A stretch of 64,000 nt of DNA from Conexibacter arvalis. Its GTDB lineage: Bacteria; Actinomycetota; Thermoleophilia; Solirubrobacterales; Solirubrobacteraceae. The notes below the pieces were generated by a model. It was given only the letters and a program-made list of their open reading frames with translations, had not been told where the DNA came from and made no database searches. A program made the translations under genes and the position numbers. Location: the NCBI RefSeq assembly GCF_014199525.1, contig NZ_JACHNU010000002.1, positions 106,147-170,146 on the forward strand, written 5' to 3'. Within the stretch, counting starts at the first letter, position 1. Each line of letters opens with the position of its first letter. Positions 7,701-15,651 of the stretch are shown in pieces.

Positions 7701-8712
7701 GCCGGCGGTCGGCTGGTACCTCTACTGCGTCCTCGACGCCGCGGCGCGGCCGCCGCTCGACGGGCTGGTCGGCGTCGACGGCGCGGCCCCGATCGAGCCG
7801 GTCGACGAGACCGGCCTGCGGGCGCTGGCCAGCCGCGTGCCGCTCAGCGAGTTCGGCGAGGAGCCGCTGCGGCGCAACCTCGAGGACCTCGCCTGGGTCG
7901 AGCGGACCGCGCGCGCTCACGACGCCGTCCTCGCCCGCACGCTCGCGTGCGACGCGGTCGTCCCGCTGCGGATGTTCACGATCTTCGCCGGCGAGCCCCA
8001 GGTCCGCGCGATGCTCGCCGACGAGCGCGCCGCGTTGACGGCCGCCCTGCGCCGCCTGCGCGGCCACGCCGAGTGGAGCGTCAAGGCGCGCGTCGACGAG
8101 CGGCGGCTGGAGGCGGTCCTGCGCGGCGAGGGCGGTGCGGGCGCGGCCGGCGCGGGCGCGGCGGGCGCAGGCGCGGCGGGCGCGGGCGCCGGTGGCGCGG
8201 CCGGTGCGGGCGCGGCGGGCGCAGGCGCGGCAGGCGCGGGCGCCGGTGGCGCGGCCGGTGCGGGCGCAGCGGGCGCAGGCGCGGCGGGCGCGGGCGCGGG
8301 CGCCGGTGGTGCGGACGCGGCGGGTGCCGGTGGCGCGGGCGCGGAGACGACCCCCGGCCGGGCCTTCTTCGCGCGCAAGCAGGCCGACCGCGGCCTGCGC
8401 GAGCGGGCGCTGGAGCGGATCGCCGACATCGCGGAGGAGATCCACGCGCGGCTGAGCGAGGCGGCGTCCGCCGAGACGCTGCTGCCGCCGCAGCGGCGCG
8501 AGCTGTCGCGCCTGCCCGGAACGATGGTGCTCAACGGCGCCTACCTCGTCGCCCGCGAGCGCGACGCCGCCTTCTCGGCGGCCGTCACGGAGCTGTCGGC
8601 GCGCCACCGCGCGGAGGGCTTCGCGATCGACGTCAGCGGCCCGTGGGCGCCGTACAACTTCGCGAAGCCCGGAGCGGAAGATGAGCAGCGAGCGCCGGCG
8701 CCCGGCCGCTGA
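7693..8712 (+). CDS. gvpL: gas vesicle protein GvpL (GvpF/GvpL family) with Ala/Gly insertion
   Basis: This is the second GvpF/GvpL-family protein (339 residues). The N-terminal half has WYLYCVLD, a DLAWVERTARAHDAVLARTL helix and VVPLRMFTIF. The C-terminal half has PPQRRELSRLPGTMVLNGAY, LVARERDAAFSAAVTEL and VSGPWAPYNFAK. Between them residues about 148-218 are an almost pure Ala/Gly tract built from GAGAAGAGA-type repeats (nucleotides 8133-8345). This replaces the short linker of ordinary family members and explains the extra length. The 3' end overlaps the next gene by 32 bp. Confidence 0.9.
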   Translation: MAEPAVGWYLYCVLDAAARPPLDGLVGVDGAAPIEPVDETGLRALASRVPLSEFGEEPLRRNLEDLAWVERTARAHDAVLARTLACDAVVPLRMFTIFAGEPQVRAMLADERAALTAALRRLRGHAEWSVKARVDERRLEAVLRGEGGAGAAGAGAAGAGAAGAGAGGAAGAGAAGAGAAGAGAGGAAGAGAAGAGAAGAGAGAGGADAAGAGGAGAETTPGRAFFARKQADRGLRERALERIADIAEEIHARLSEAASAETLLPPQRRELSRLPGTMVLNGAYLVARERDAAFSAAVTELSARHRAEGFAIDVSGPWAPYNFAKPGAEDEQRAPAPGR

Positions 8713-9571
8713 GGGCGAGGTCGAGCGGCCGACCGCCGAGCGCGACGTCGAGCGGCCGGCGGCTGAAGGCGAGGTCGAGCGGCCGACCGCCGAGCGCGAC
8801 GTCGAGCGGCCGGCGGCTGAAGGCGAGCGTCAGCGCCCGGCCGCTCAGCGTGAGGTCGCGCTGGTCGACGTGCTCGACCGCGCGCTCGGCACGGGCGTGG
8901 TCGTCAACGGCGACGCCGCGCTCTCGCTCGCCGACATCGACCTCGTCGAGATCGGCCTGCGGCTGGTCGTCGGCTCGGTCCCGGCGCTCCGCCCGTCCGC
9001 GGCCGAGCAGGAGGCCGAGACGGGCGGAGCGCCGGAGACGGGCGCGAAGGGCGGCGCACCGACGGCGGCCGCGCCAGGTGGACCGGCCGCGGCGCCGACG
9101 GCTGGCGCGTCGCCGCGGACGGCACCGGTGTCGCCGGCGCCCGCGGACGCGCTGCCCCGGCGAGCCACCCCGCCGCCGCACGCGCCGGCGGCCGCCGCCC
9201 CGGAGCCGCGCGCGCCGGAGCGCGCGCTGCCAGCCCGCGCCGCCCGGCCGGCGCGGGCGCACGAGCCGGAGGACGGCCCGCCGACGGAGCCCGTCGCGCG
9301 GGTCCGGCCGACGCGGCTCGACGCCGACGAGGACGACCTTGCGCGCGGGCTGGGCCAGCTCGTGCTGACGATCGTCGAGCTGCTGCGCCAGCTGATGGAG
9401 CGCCAGGCGATCCGCCGCGTCGAGGCCGGCGGACTGGACGAGGACGAGGTCGAGCGGCTCGGGCGCGCCCTGCTCGCGCTCGAGCGCCAGATGGACGAGC
9501 TGAAGGAGACCTTCGGGCTGACCGACGAGGACCTCAACCTCGACCTCGGCCCGCTCGGCAGACTGCTGTGA
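8681..9571 (+). CDS. gvpK: GvpS-GvpK fusion protein
   Basis: One uninterrupted frame of 296 residues joins two gas vesicle proteins. Residues 1-55 are charged repeats (two 54-bp units, GEVERPTAERDVERPAAE). Residues about 56-105 are a GvpA-family domain of GvpS type (VALVDVLDRALGTGVVVNGD, LSLADIDLVEIGLRLVVGS). Residues about 106-210 are an Ala/Pro linker. Residues about 213-296 are GvpK (DEDDLARGLGQLVLTIVELL, MERQAIRRVEAGGL, LKETFGLTDEDLNLDLGPLG). In Streptomyces gvp clusters gvpS and gvpK are neighbouring separate genes. No internal stop or good internal start separates them here. The ATG at 8681 has GGAGCGGAAG upstream. This is the last gene of the operon. Confidence 0.9.
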   Translation: MSSERRRPAAEGEVERPTAERDVERPAAEGEVERPTAERDVERPAAEGERQRPAAQREVALVDVLDRALGTGVVVNGDAALSLADIDLVEIGLRLVVGSVPALRPSAAEQEAETGGAPETGAKGGAPTAAAPGGPAAAPTAGASPRTAPVSPAPADALPRRATPPPHAPAAAAPEPRAPERALPARAARPARAHEPEDGPPTEPVARVRPTRLDADEDDLARGLGQLVLTIVELLRQLMERQAIRRVEAGGLDEDEVERLGRALLALERQMDELKETFGLTDEDLNLDLGPLGRLL

Positions 9572-9602
9572 GCCGCACGGCGGGCCGTCGAGCAGCCGCC
9601 GG

Positions 9603-9992
9603 CTAGAAGTCGAGCAGCTGCTCCAGCAGGCCCTTCTTCTTGTGCTTCTGCTTGGCGCCCTTCGTGCCCTTGTAGACGTCGAGGGCCTTGCGCGCCAGCA
9701 CCTCGGCGGCCTCGCGCTCGCTCGGCTTGCGCCCGTAGGAGCCGGTCGGGGCGGGCGCGTCCCGCCGGCCCTCTACCTCGCGGAAGAAGTCCTCGTCGGC
9801 GTCGCCGCCCGCGAGCTGGCGCTCGCGCACGAGGATCTTGTCGAGCTCGCCGCGGTCGAGCCACACGCCGCGGCAGTCGGGACAGGCGTCGATCAGCACC
9901 TCGGCGCGCTCGACCTCGATCAGCCGGGTGCCGCAGGTGGGGCAGCGCAGCGGCTCGCCGCCGCGCTGAGCCGGGATGCCGTGGATGCTCAT
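9603..9992 (-). CDS. TFIIB-type zinc-ribbon protein
   Basis: The N-terminal half is a zf-TFIIB domain (PF13453 type): LRCPTCGTRLIEVERAEV, then DACPDCRGVWLDRGELDKI, giving two CxxC pairs for one zinc. The C-terminal half is charged and Lys-rich (GTKGAKQKHKKKGLLEQLL). Proteins of this family are small cytoplasmic zinc proteins of unknown function. The gene is convergent with the gvp operon, with about 30 bp between stops, and is probably independent of it. Confidence 0.85.
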   Translation of the reverse strand: MSIHGIPAQRGGEPLRCPTCGTRLIEVERAEVLIDACPDCRGVWLDRGELDKILVRERQLAGGDADEDFFREVEGRRDAPAPTGSYGRKPSEREAAEVLARKALDVYKGTKGAKQKHKKKGLLEQLLDF

Positions 9993-10038
9993 GGCCGCGA
10001 GCCTATCCAGCGGGAATGATGCGAGCGCGGAGGCCGCA

Positions 10039-10992
10039 TCAGGCGACGCGCGTGATCGAGATGCTGGTCGCGAGCTCGAGCTCCATCGTGAGCTGGTTGG
10101 CGATCCGCGCCGAGAGCGTATCGCCGGCGTCCAGCTCGATCAGCCGCTCGATCCGCACCTGCGCCTCGCGCAGCGGCGCCCGCAGCGTCAGGACGAGCGC
10201 GACGTTGACGTCGAGCATCGGGAGCAGGCGCTGCTCGACGACCGTGCCGTTGCGGAGCAGCTGCAACGCGGCTCCCGCGCTCGCCGCGCTGGAGGTCGTG
10301 ACCGACGAGGTCGGCCCGCCGTGCGCCGCCACGTCGACGCGGTAGACCCCCGTCACGGGCGCGGTGTAGAGACCCGACGCGAGGTCGAAGGACGGGCTCG
10401 ACGGCTGGCCGGAGGCGCTCCACGCGGTGACCGCATGCGCGCCAGGGGCGTAGCGGGTCGGAGCCGTCGTCGCGCCGTCGTTCGGACCGACGACTCCGTC
10501 TCTGCCCGGGGCGCCGTCTCTGCCAGGAGCGCCGTCGTCGCCCTTCGGCCCGGCCGGTCCGATCGCGCCGGTCGCTCCGGCCGGGCCGGCCGGCCCTGCG
10601 GGTCCCACGTCGCCCTTCGGCCCTGCGGGCCCGGCGGCCCCTGCGGCCCCGGCCGGCCCGGCGGGACCGGTGGCGCCGACGGCGCCGGCGGGCCCCACGG
10701 GCCCGGCCGGCCCTGCCGCGCCGCGCTTGCCGGGACGGCCGGCCGGCCCGCGATCGCCCGCGGGCCCCTCGGCGTTCCACGAGATCTTGCGCTGGCCGTG
10801 CGGGCATCTGGCCTTCGCCGTGGTGAGGTTGAGCGTGCCGAAGTCGTTCGTGACGCAGGCGTGGATCCGCGCCTGCTTTCTCGAACCGGTCGCGACGCGG
10901 TCGGCGACGGCGTAGGCGGAGCCGCCGAGCAGCAGGAACAGCGCCATGAACGCGACCACATGGCGGCGGAGGACGGACAACGCCCGTGACAT
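10039..10992 (-). CDS. secreted or anchored collagen-like protein with C1q/TNF-like C-terminal domain
   Basis: Residues 1-30 are a signal peptide or anchor ([19 protein letters not shown]). Residues about 74-168 are uninterrupted Gly-X-Y triplets rich in GPAGPAG and GPKGD, a bacterial collagen-like triple helix. Residues about 175-317 look like a C1q/TNF-like beta-sandwich ([51 protein letters not shown]), which would promote trimers. A segment with two Cys ([28 protein letters not shown]) precedes the collagen part. GAAGGGA lies just before the ATG. A role in surface structure or adhesion is inferred from the architecture. Confidence 0.85.
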   Translation of the reverse strand: MSRALSVLRRHVVAFMALFLLLGGSAYAVADRVATGSRKQARIHACVTNDFGTLNLTTAKARCPHGQRKISWNAEGPAGDRGPAGRPGKRGAAGPAGPVGPAGAVGATGPAGPAGAAGAAGPAGPKGDVGPAGPAGPAGATGAIGPAGPKGDDGAPGRDGAPGRDGVVGPNDGATTAPTRYAPGAHAVTAWSASGQPSSPSFDLASGLYTAPVTGVYRVDVAAHGGPTSSVTTSSAASAGAALQLLRNGTVVEQRLLPMLDVNVALVLTLRAPLREAQVRIERLIELDAGDTLSARIANQLTMELELATSISITRVA

Positions 10993-11133
10993 GCGAATCC
11001 CTTCGTCTGCAGCCCGATCCCTTCGGGCTGGTGTGCGGTGAGGGGCCCGCCGAGCGCGGGCCGGTCCGGCACGTTATCGCGCGGCGACGCGGCCGGGCGA
11101 CCAGCGCCACCGTTCGTCAACGTGCCGCGAATG

Positions 11134-11161
11134 TGGCAAGATCACTTGCCATGAAGGCAAG
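11134..11161 (+). promoter_or_regulatory. overlapping inverted repeats at the XRE-cupin start, candidate autoregulatory operator
   Basis: TGGCAAG-ATCA-CTTGCCA (11134-11151) is immediately followed by CTTGCC-ATGAA-GGCAAG (11145-11161), giving three half-sites, the middle one shared. The start codon lies within the array. Occupancy by the regulator would block initiation, so autorepression is a reasonable inference. Confidence 0.5.
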
Positions 11162-11729
11162 GACAGCAGAGGAGCCGGTCGACGTCCGCGTCCGCCGGCG
11201 GCTGCGCGAGCTGCGGACCCGCCAGGGGCTGACGCTCCAGCAGGTCGCCGCGCGCGCCAGCATCGACGAGTCGACGCTCAGCCGCCTTGAGGCCGGCAGA
11301 CGGCGGCTCGCGCTCGACCACATCCCCGCGCTGGCCGGCGCGCTCGGCGTCTCGGCCGACGAGCTGCTCGGCTCCGCTCCGCCGCCCGACCCGCGCGTGA
11401 GAGCGCGCCCGAGAAGACGCTGGGGCCTGACGATGTGGCCGCTGACCCGCCGCGGCGCAGCCGGCGGGCTGCAGGCGTACAAGATCGTGATCGACGCCGA
11501 CCGCGACACGCCGCCCAAGGAGCTGCCCGTCCACGAGGGCCACGACTGGCTGTACGTCCTCTCGGGCCGGATGCGGCTGCTGCTCGGCGAGCGCGACATG
11601 GTGATCGAGCCCGGCGAGGCGGTCGAGTTCACGACCTGGACGCCCCACTGGTTCGGCGCCGTCGACGGCCCGGTCGAGCTGATCGGGATCTTCGGCCCGC
11701 AAGGCGAGCGGGTCCACCTGCACAGCTGA
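11151..11729 (+). CDS. XRE-family transcriptional regulator with C-terminal cupin domain
   Basis: Residues about 10-70 are an XRE helix-turn-helix (RRLRELRTRQGLTLQQVAAR, ASIDESTLSRLEAGRR). Residues about 105-185 are a cupin sensor (LPVHEGHDWLYVLSGRMRLL, MVIEPGEAVEFTTWTPHWFG). This arrangement is common in regulators that sense small metabolites; the ligand here is unknown. The ATG at 11151 is inside a palindromic array. No clear Shine-Dalgarno sequence is visible, so the mRNA may be leaderless. Its stop overlaps a candidate operator for the LacI gene that follows 15 bp downstream. Confidence 0.88.
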   Translation: MKARTAEEPVDVRVRRRLRELRTRQGLTLQQVAARASIDESTLSRLEAGRRRLALDHIPALAGALGVSADELLGSAPPPDPRVRARPRRRWGLTMWPLTRRGAAGGLQAYKIVIDADRDTPPKELPVHEGHDWLYVLSGRMRLLLGERDMVIEPGEAVEFTTWTPHWFGAVDGPVELIGIFGPQGERVHLHS

Positions 11730-11743
11730 TAAAACCCTTTGGC
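11728..11743 (+). promoter_or_regulatory. degenerate LacI-type operator at the start of the LacI gene
   Basis: GATAAAACCCTTTGGC shares the right half CCCTTTGGC exactly with the near-perfect palindrome at 20406-20421 and has a partly matching left half. It lies directly before the LacI start, which suggests autoregulation by the same protein that controls the permease operon. Confidence 0.4.
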
Positions 11744-11744
11744 A

Positions 11745-12773
11745 ATGGCGATGAGAATGCAACCTCGAAGACGGGTCAGCATCAGAGACATCGCCGACGC
11801 GGCGGGCGTCTCGCTGACGACCGTCTCGCACGCGCTCAACGGCAAGGGGCGGGTCCAGCCGGAGACGCGCGCGCGGATCTTCGCGCTCGCCGCCGAGCTG
11901 GGCTACAGCGCCAACCCGCATGCGCAGCGGCTCGCGACCGGCCGCCACATGATGCTCGCGGTCCAGATCTCCGGCTTCGGCGGCAAGGCGCTCGCGACCG
12001 ACTCGGCCTACTTCGTCGACGTGCTCAACAGCGTCTCGGCGGCAGCGCTCGACCACGGCTACACCGCGGTGCTCGCCGCGCCCGACATGCGCCCGCGCGA
12101 CATCGACGCCTTCGCCGTCGACGGCGCGATCGTCGTCGACCCGACCGGCGAGGAGCCGCTGCTGACGACGCTCGCGCAGCGCGGCGCCCCCGTCGTCACG
12201 ACCGGCCGCGTGCTCGGCGCGGGCCAGACCAGCGGCTGGGTCGACAACGACCTGCGCAAGGCGGCGACGCGAGTGCTCGACCACTTCGGCGACGCCGGCT
12301 ACGAGCGGCCGGCGATCCTGACCGGCCCGCTGACGCGCTCCTACGCCGCCGACACCGTCGAGACCTACGAGCGGTGGGCGCGGGAGCGCGGGATCGAGCC
12401 GATCTCGGTCGCGGTCAGATCGGGCATGTCGGCCGCCGCGGCGATGAGAGCGGCGGAGGCGCTGCTGTCGCGCAGGGACCGCCCCGACGCCGTCTACGCG
12501 ATGCTCGACGTGCTCGCGCTCGCGACCGCGCACGTCGCGCGCAGACGCGGCCTGTCGGTCCCCGGCGACCTCGGGATCGCGGCCGCCTTCGACAGCGAGG
12601 TGCTGCGCTGGGCCGACCCGCCGCTGACCGCCTTCGACCTCCACCCCGCGCGGATCGGGCGCGAGGCGGTCGCGCTGCTGACCGCCGTCCTCGCCGACCC
12701 GACCAGAGCCGGCCGCTCGGTCACGGTGCCGGCGAAGCTCATCTCGCGGGCGTCGACCGCCCGCTCCGGGTGA
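11745..12773 (+). CDS. LacI-family transcriptional regulator
   Basis: The N-terminus is a classic LacI HTH and hinge: VSIRDIADAAGVSLTTVSHA, LNGKGRVQPETRARIF and GYSANPHAQRLATG. The rest is a periplasmic-binding-protein-like sensor ending with GLSVPGDLGIAAAFDSEVLR and PLTAFDLHPARIGREAV, the usual dimer-contact region. ATG 11745 was chosen; TTG 11739 and ATG 11751 are in-frame alternatives. The gene is convergent with the seven-gene minus-strand operon and overlaps its last gene by 35 bp. The matching palindromes near its own start and upstream of the permease suggest it represses that operon. The inducer is unknown. Confidence 0.9.
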   Translation: MAMRMQPRRRVSIRDIADAAGVSLTTVSHALNGKGRVQPETRARIFALAAELGYSANPHAQRLATGRHMMLAVQISGFGGKALATDSAYFVDVLNSVSAAALDHGYTAVLAAPDMRPRDIDAFAVDGAIVVDPTGEEPLLTTLAQRGAPVVTTGRVLGAGQTSGWVDNDLRKAATRVLDHFGDAGYERPAILTGPLTRSYAADTVETYERWARERGIEPISVAVRSGMSAAAAMRAAEALLSRRDRPDAVYAMLDVLALATAHVARRRGLSVPGDLGIAAAFDSEVLRWADPPLTAFDLHPARIGREAVALLTAVLADPTRAGRSVTVPAKLISRASTARSG

Positions 12774-13728
12774 GCCGCGCCCACAGCCGCTCGAGCCGCT
12801 CCTCCCCCTCGGCGCCGACGTCGCGGACCGTGACGCAGCGGCGCACGACCTCCTCGCCGGGGAACAGCACCGGGTCGTCGCGCAGCTCCGGCGCCAGCAG
12901 CGCGCGGGCGGCGCCGTTGGGCGTCGCGTAGCCGTTGCGCTCGACCGTGATCCGCGCGACCGCCGGGTCGAGCAGCACGTCGATCGCGGCGTGCGCGAGC
13001 AGCGGCCGGTCGCAGCGGGCGTCGATCGCGGCGGTCGTCACCCACAGGACCGCGCCCTCGGCCGGGACGGCGTAGGCGAGCCGCTCGTCGGCCCGCATCG
13101 CGCGCGCCGCCGGGCCGCTCCAGGCGTGGTGGGCGACGACCTCGCGGTCGACCACCGGACCGACGAAGTCGTCGCTGTCGAAGCCGGCGATCGCGTCGGC
13201 GCGCCGCTCCAGCAGCGCGGCCGCCGCCGCGAGCGACTCGTCGTCGGTCGCGTTGACGTCGCGGCCGCAGGCGATCAGCGCGGCGCCGATCACCTCGCGC
13301 AGCTCGTCGAGCAGGCCGACGGCGACGCCGGGCGGCGGGTCGAGCAGCGCCGCCCAGCCGCGTGCGCCGGCATCGGGCAGCCGCTCGCGGTCGTAGAGGA
13401 TCCCGGTCGTGCCGAAGGCGAGCGGGACCGCCCAGCGCTCGTCGGGATCCCAGACCGGCCGCCGCGCCCACGGCGCCAGGCCGACGCGGCCCGGCAGCAG
13501 CGCGGGGTCGAGCGGGTGGAGCGCGCCGCGCGCCGCCAGCCGCTCGACCATGTAGTCCGACGGCGTGATCACGTCGTAGCGCTCGCCGGCGAGCAGGCGC
13601 TCCTCGAGCTGCTCGTTGGTCGAGATCGCGACCGACTCGACGGCGACGCCGAGCCGCCGCTCGACCAGGTCGAGCGCCTCGTCGGCCGGCATCCCCGGCC
13701 AGACGAGCATCCGCAGCGGCGCGGTCAC
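12739..13728 (-). CDS. PotD-like substrate-binding protein without a signal peptide
   Basis: This 329-residue protein resembles bacterial extracellular solute-binding proteins of the spermidine/putrescine (PotD/PotF) type: VTAPLRMLVWPGMPADEALD, ERYDVITPSDYMVERLAARG, WAVPLAFGTTGILYDRERLP and YAVPAEGAVLWVTTAAIDAR. There is no signal peptide or lipobox, and no ABC permease or ATPase gene nearby, so it is probably cytoplasmic. The GTG start at 13728 overlaps the upstream stop (GTGA). It is the last gene of the operon. It may sense or sequester the substrate taken up by the operon's permease; that is inference. Confidence 0.7.
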   Translation of the reverse strand: MTAPLRMLVWPGMPADEALDLVERRLGVAVESVAISTNEQLEERLLAGERYDVITPSDYMVERLAARGALHPLDPALLPGRVGLAPWARRPVWDPDERWAVPLAFGTTGILYDRERLPDAGARGWAALLDPPPGVAVGLLDELREVIGAALIACGRDVNATDDESLAAAAALLERRADAIAGFDSDDFVGPVVDREVVAHHAWSGPAARAMRADERLAYAVPAEGAVLWVTTAAIDARCDRPLLAHAAIDVLLDPAVARITVERNGYATPNGAARALLAPELRDDPVLFPGEEVVRRCVTVRDVGAEGEERLERLWARLTRSGRSTPAR

Positions 13729-14531
13729 CGGTCGAGCTCCTCGACGTCCTCGTACCACTGCGCGCGCGTGCCGACCTTCGCGCGCAGCTTCCAGCGGCGC
13801 GTCTTCGGCTCGGCCTCGATCGCCGCCGCCAGCCGCTCCAGCCGCTCGCCGGTTGCCGCCGTCTCTCCGTTGAGGCCGGCGTCCGGGACGAGCGCGCGGA
13901 CCTTCTCGACGTTGCCCGAGGCGGTGTGGTGGAAGCCCCAGTCGCGCGCGAGCAGCCGCGCGACGTGGCCGGCGTCGAGGCCGTCGCCGGCGTCGGTCGG
14001 CGACAGCTCGTGGCCGAGGAGCAGGTAGAGGATGTCGACGAGGTCCTTGTCGGTCGTCTCGACGATCTGCAGCTTCTGCAGCAGCAGGTCGGTCGCCGAC
14101 GCCGCGACGCCGTCGGCGTCGAGCGCGTCGCGCAGCTCCAGTCTGTGGCAGGCCGGCGGCAGGCCGAGGAAGACGTCGACCTCCAGCGCCGGCTCCTCGC
14201 CGCCCGCCTCGAACAGGAAGTAGCGGTGGCGTCTGTCGCCGTGCCAGGCGATCAGCCGCTCGTCGGCGACGTAGCCGCGCGCGGCGAACAGCTCGGCGAC
14301 CTCCGCCTTCGTACCCGGCGGGGCGATCAGGTCGAGGTCCTTCGGCGCCGGGCGCATGCGGGCGTAGGCGTCGCGCCGCGCGGGCGCCAGCCGCTCCCAC
14401 ACGCCGATGCCGCCGACGGCGCGCAGCGGCACGCCGGCGGCGGCGCCGGCCGCGACCAGCGCGCGCGCCTCCGCCGCCATCCGCTCGAACGCCTCGCCGG
14501 GAGGGCCCGCGGGCCGTTCGATCTCGGTCAT
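13725..14531 (-). CDS. nucleotidyltransferase-like protein
   Basis: This 268-residue protein has the hallmarks of a minimal nucleotidyltransferase fold: LRAVGGIGVW (GG motif), PAPKDLDLIAPPG (a DxD-like acidic pair) and EPALEVDVFLGLP (third acidic residue), plus helical C-terminal segments (SATDLLLQKLQIVETTDKDL VDILYLLLGH, written here in two pieces). Its target is unknown. It lies 1 bp after the HDAC-like gene and overlaps the binding-protein gene. AbiEii-type antitoxin/toxin NTases share this fold, but no partner is present. Confidence 0.6.
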   Translation of the reverse strand: MTEIERPAGPPGEAFERMAAEARALVAAGAAAGVPLRAVGGIGVWERLAPARRDAYARMRPAPKDLDLIAPPGTKAEVAELFAARGYVADERLIAWHGDRRHRYFLFEAGGEEPALEVDVFLGLPPACHRLELRDALDADGVAASATDLLLQKLQIVETTDKDLVDILYLLLGHELSPTDAGDGLDAGHVARLLARDWGFHHTASGNVEKVRALVPDAGLNGETAATGERLERLAAAIEAEPKTRRWKLRAKVGTRAQWYEDVEELDR

Positions 14532-14532
14532 C

Positions 14533-15651
14533 TCATCTCACCTCCGGCCAGTGACGGCCGATCGCTCTGCGTACCTCGGCCAGCCGCTCAGGCCAGCCCT
14601 CCGCCGGCGGCGCGTCGGCCGCGAACGGATCCTCAAGGTCGGTCGCGAAGCTGCCGAGCCCGCCAAGGATCGCGTGGTCGACCTGCGGCAGCGTCGAGAC
14701 GTTGTAGCCGCCCTCGTGGACGACGACGAGGCCGATCTTCCGGCCGCTCGCGAAGGCCGCCATCCGCTCCGCCATCGCGCGGAAGCCGGCCGCCGAGACC
14801 AGCTGGTTGGAGAGCGGGTCGGCGGCGTGGCAGTCCTGCCCGGCCGAGACGATCAGCAGCTGCGGGTCGTAGGCGTCCAGCAGCGGCAGCACGACCGCGT
14901 CGAGCGCCTCGAGGTACTCGCGGTCGCCGCTGCCGGGCGGCATCGGGACGTTGGCGTTGAAGCCCGCGCCGGCGCCCTCGCCGGTCTCCTCCAGCCAGCC
15001 GGTGCCGGGGTAGAGCGGCCACTGGTGCAGCGAGCAGAAGAGGACGCTTGGGTCGTCGTAGTGGATCTCCTGCGTGCCGTTGCCGTGGTGGACGTCCCAG
15101 TCGACGATCGCGACCCGCTCGATCGGATAGGTCGCCTGCGCGTAGCGGGCGGCGACGGAGACGTGGTTGAAGAGGCAGAAGCCCATCGCGCGGTCGGCCG
15201 GCGCGTGGTGGCCCGGCGGCCGCGTGAGGCAGAAGAGGCTGTCGGGCCGCCAGTAGGCCTCCATCGCGACCGCGTCGACGGCCGTCAGCGCGGCGCCGGT
15301 CGCGAGCGTCGCGAGGTCGAAGCTGCCGGGGCCGGCCTTCGTGTCGGTGTCGAGCCAGACCGGGCCGTCGCGGTCGGCGCGGCGGACGCTCTCGACGTAG
15401 CGCGTGTCGTGCGAGCGGACGAGCTCCTCGACGCGGGCGTGGCGCGGGTGCATGACGAACAGCCGCTCCCAGTCGGCGCTCGCTCTCAGCCGCTGCACGA
15501 CGCCCGGCAGCCGCCGTGCGTTCTCGGGGTGCTCGCCGGTGTCGTGGCGCTCCTGCCCGGGCAGCAGCACGACTCCGGTCAGCGCCTGCTCGCGGCGGTA
15601 GTAGCCGTGCGGGACCGACCCGATCCCCTCGACCTGCTCGATCGCGCTCAT
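14533..15651 (-). CDS. histone deacetylase-like amidohydrolase (acetylpolyamine deacetylase type)
   Basis: This zinc hydrolase of 372 residues belongs to the HDAC/AcuC/AphA superfamily, which removes acetyl groups from acetylated amines. Visible features are TRPPGHHA (His-His dyad), VDWDVHHGNGTQ (zinc Asp and His), SAGQDCHAADPLS (second zinc Asp; family usually SAGFDAH) and VHEGGYN (transition-state Tyr). The N-terminus has HPENARRLP, common in this family. It overlaps the nitrilase-like gene (ATGA). The operon's APC permease and PotD-like protein suggest an acetylated polyamine substrate, but other N-acyl amines are possible. Confidence 0.85.
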   Translation of the reverse strand: MSAIEQVEGIGSVPHGYYRREQALTGVVLLPGQERHDTGEHPENARRLPGVVQRLRASADWERLFVMHPRHARVEELVRSHDTRYVESVRRADRDGPVWLDTDTKAGPGSFDLATLATGAALTAVDAVAMEAYWRPDSLFCLTRPPGHHAPADRAMGFCLFNHVSVAARYAQATYPIERVAIVDWDVHHGNGTQEIHYDDPSVLFCSLHQWPLYPGTGWLEETGEGAGAGFNANVPMPPGSGDREYLEALDAVVLPLLDAYDPQLLIVSAGQDCHAADPLSNQLVSAAGFRAMAERMAAFASGRKIGLVVVHEGGYNVSTLPQVDHAILGGLGSFATDLEDPFAADAPPAEGWPERLAEVRRAIGRHWPEVR

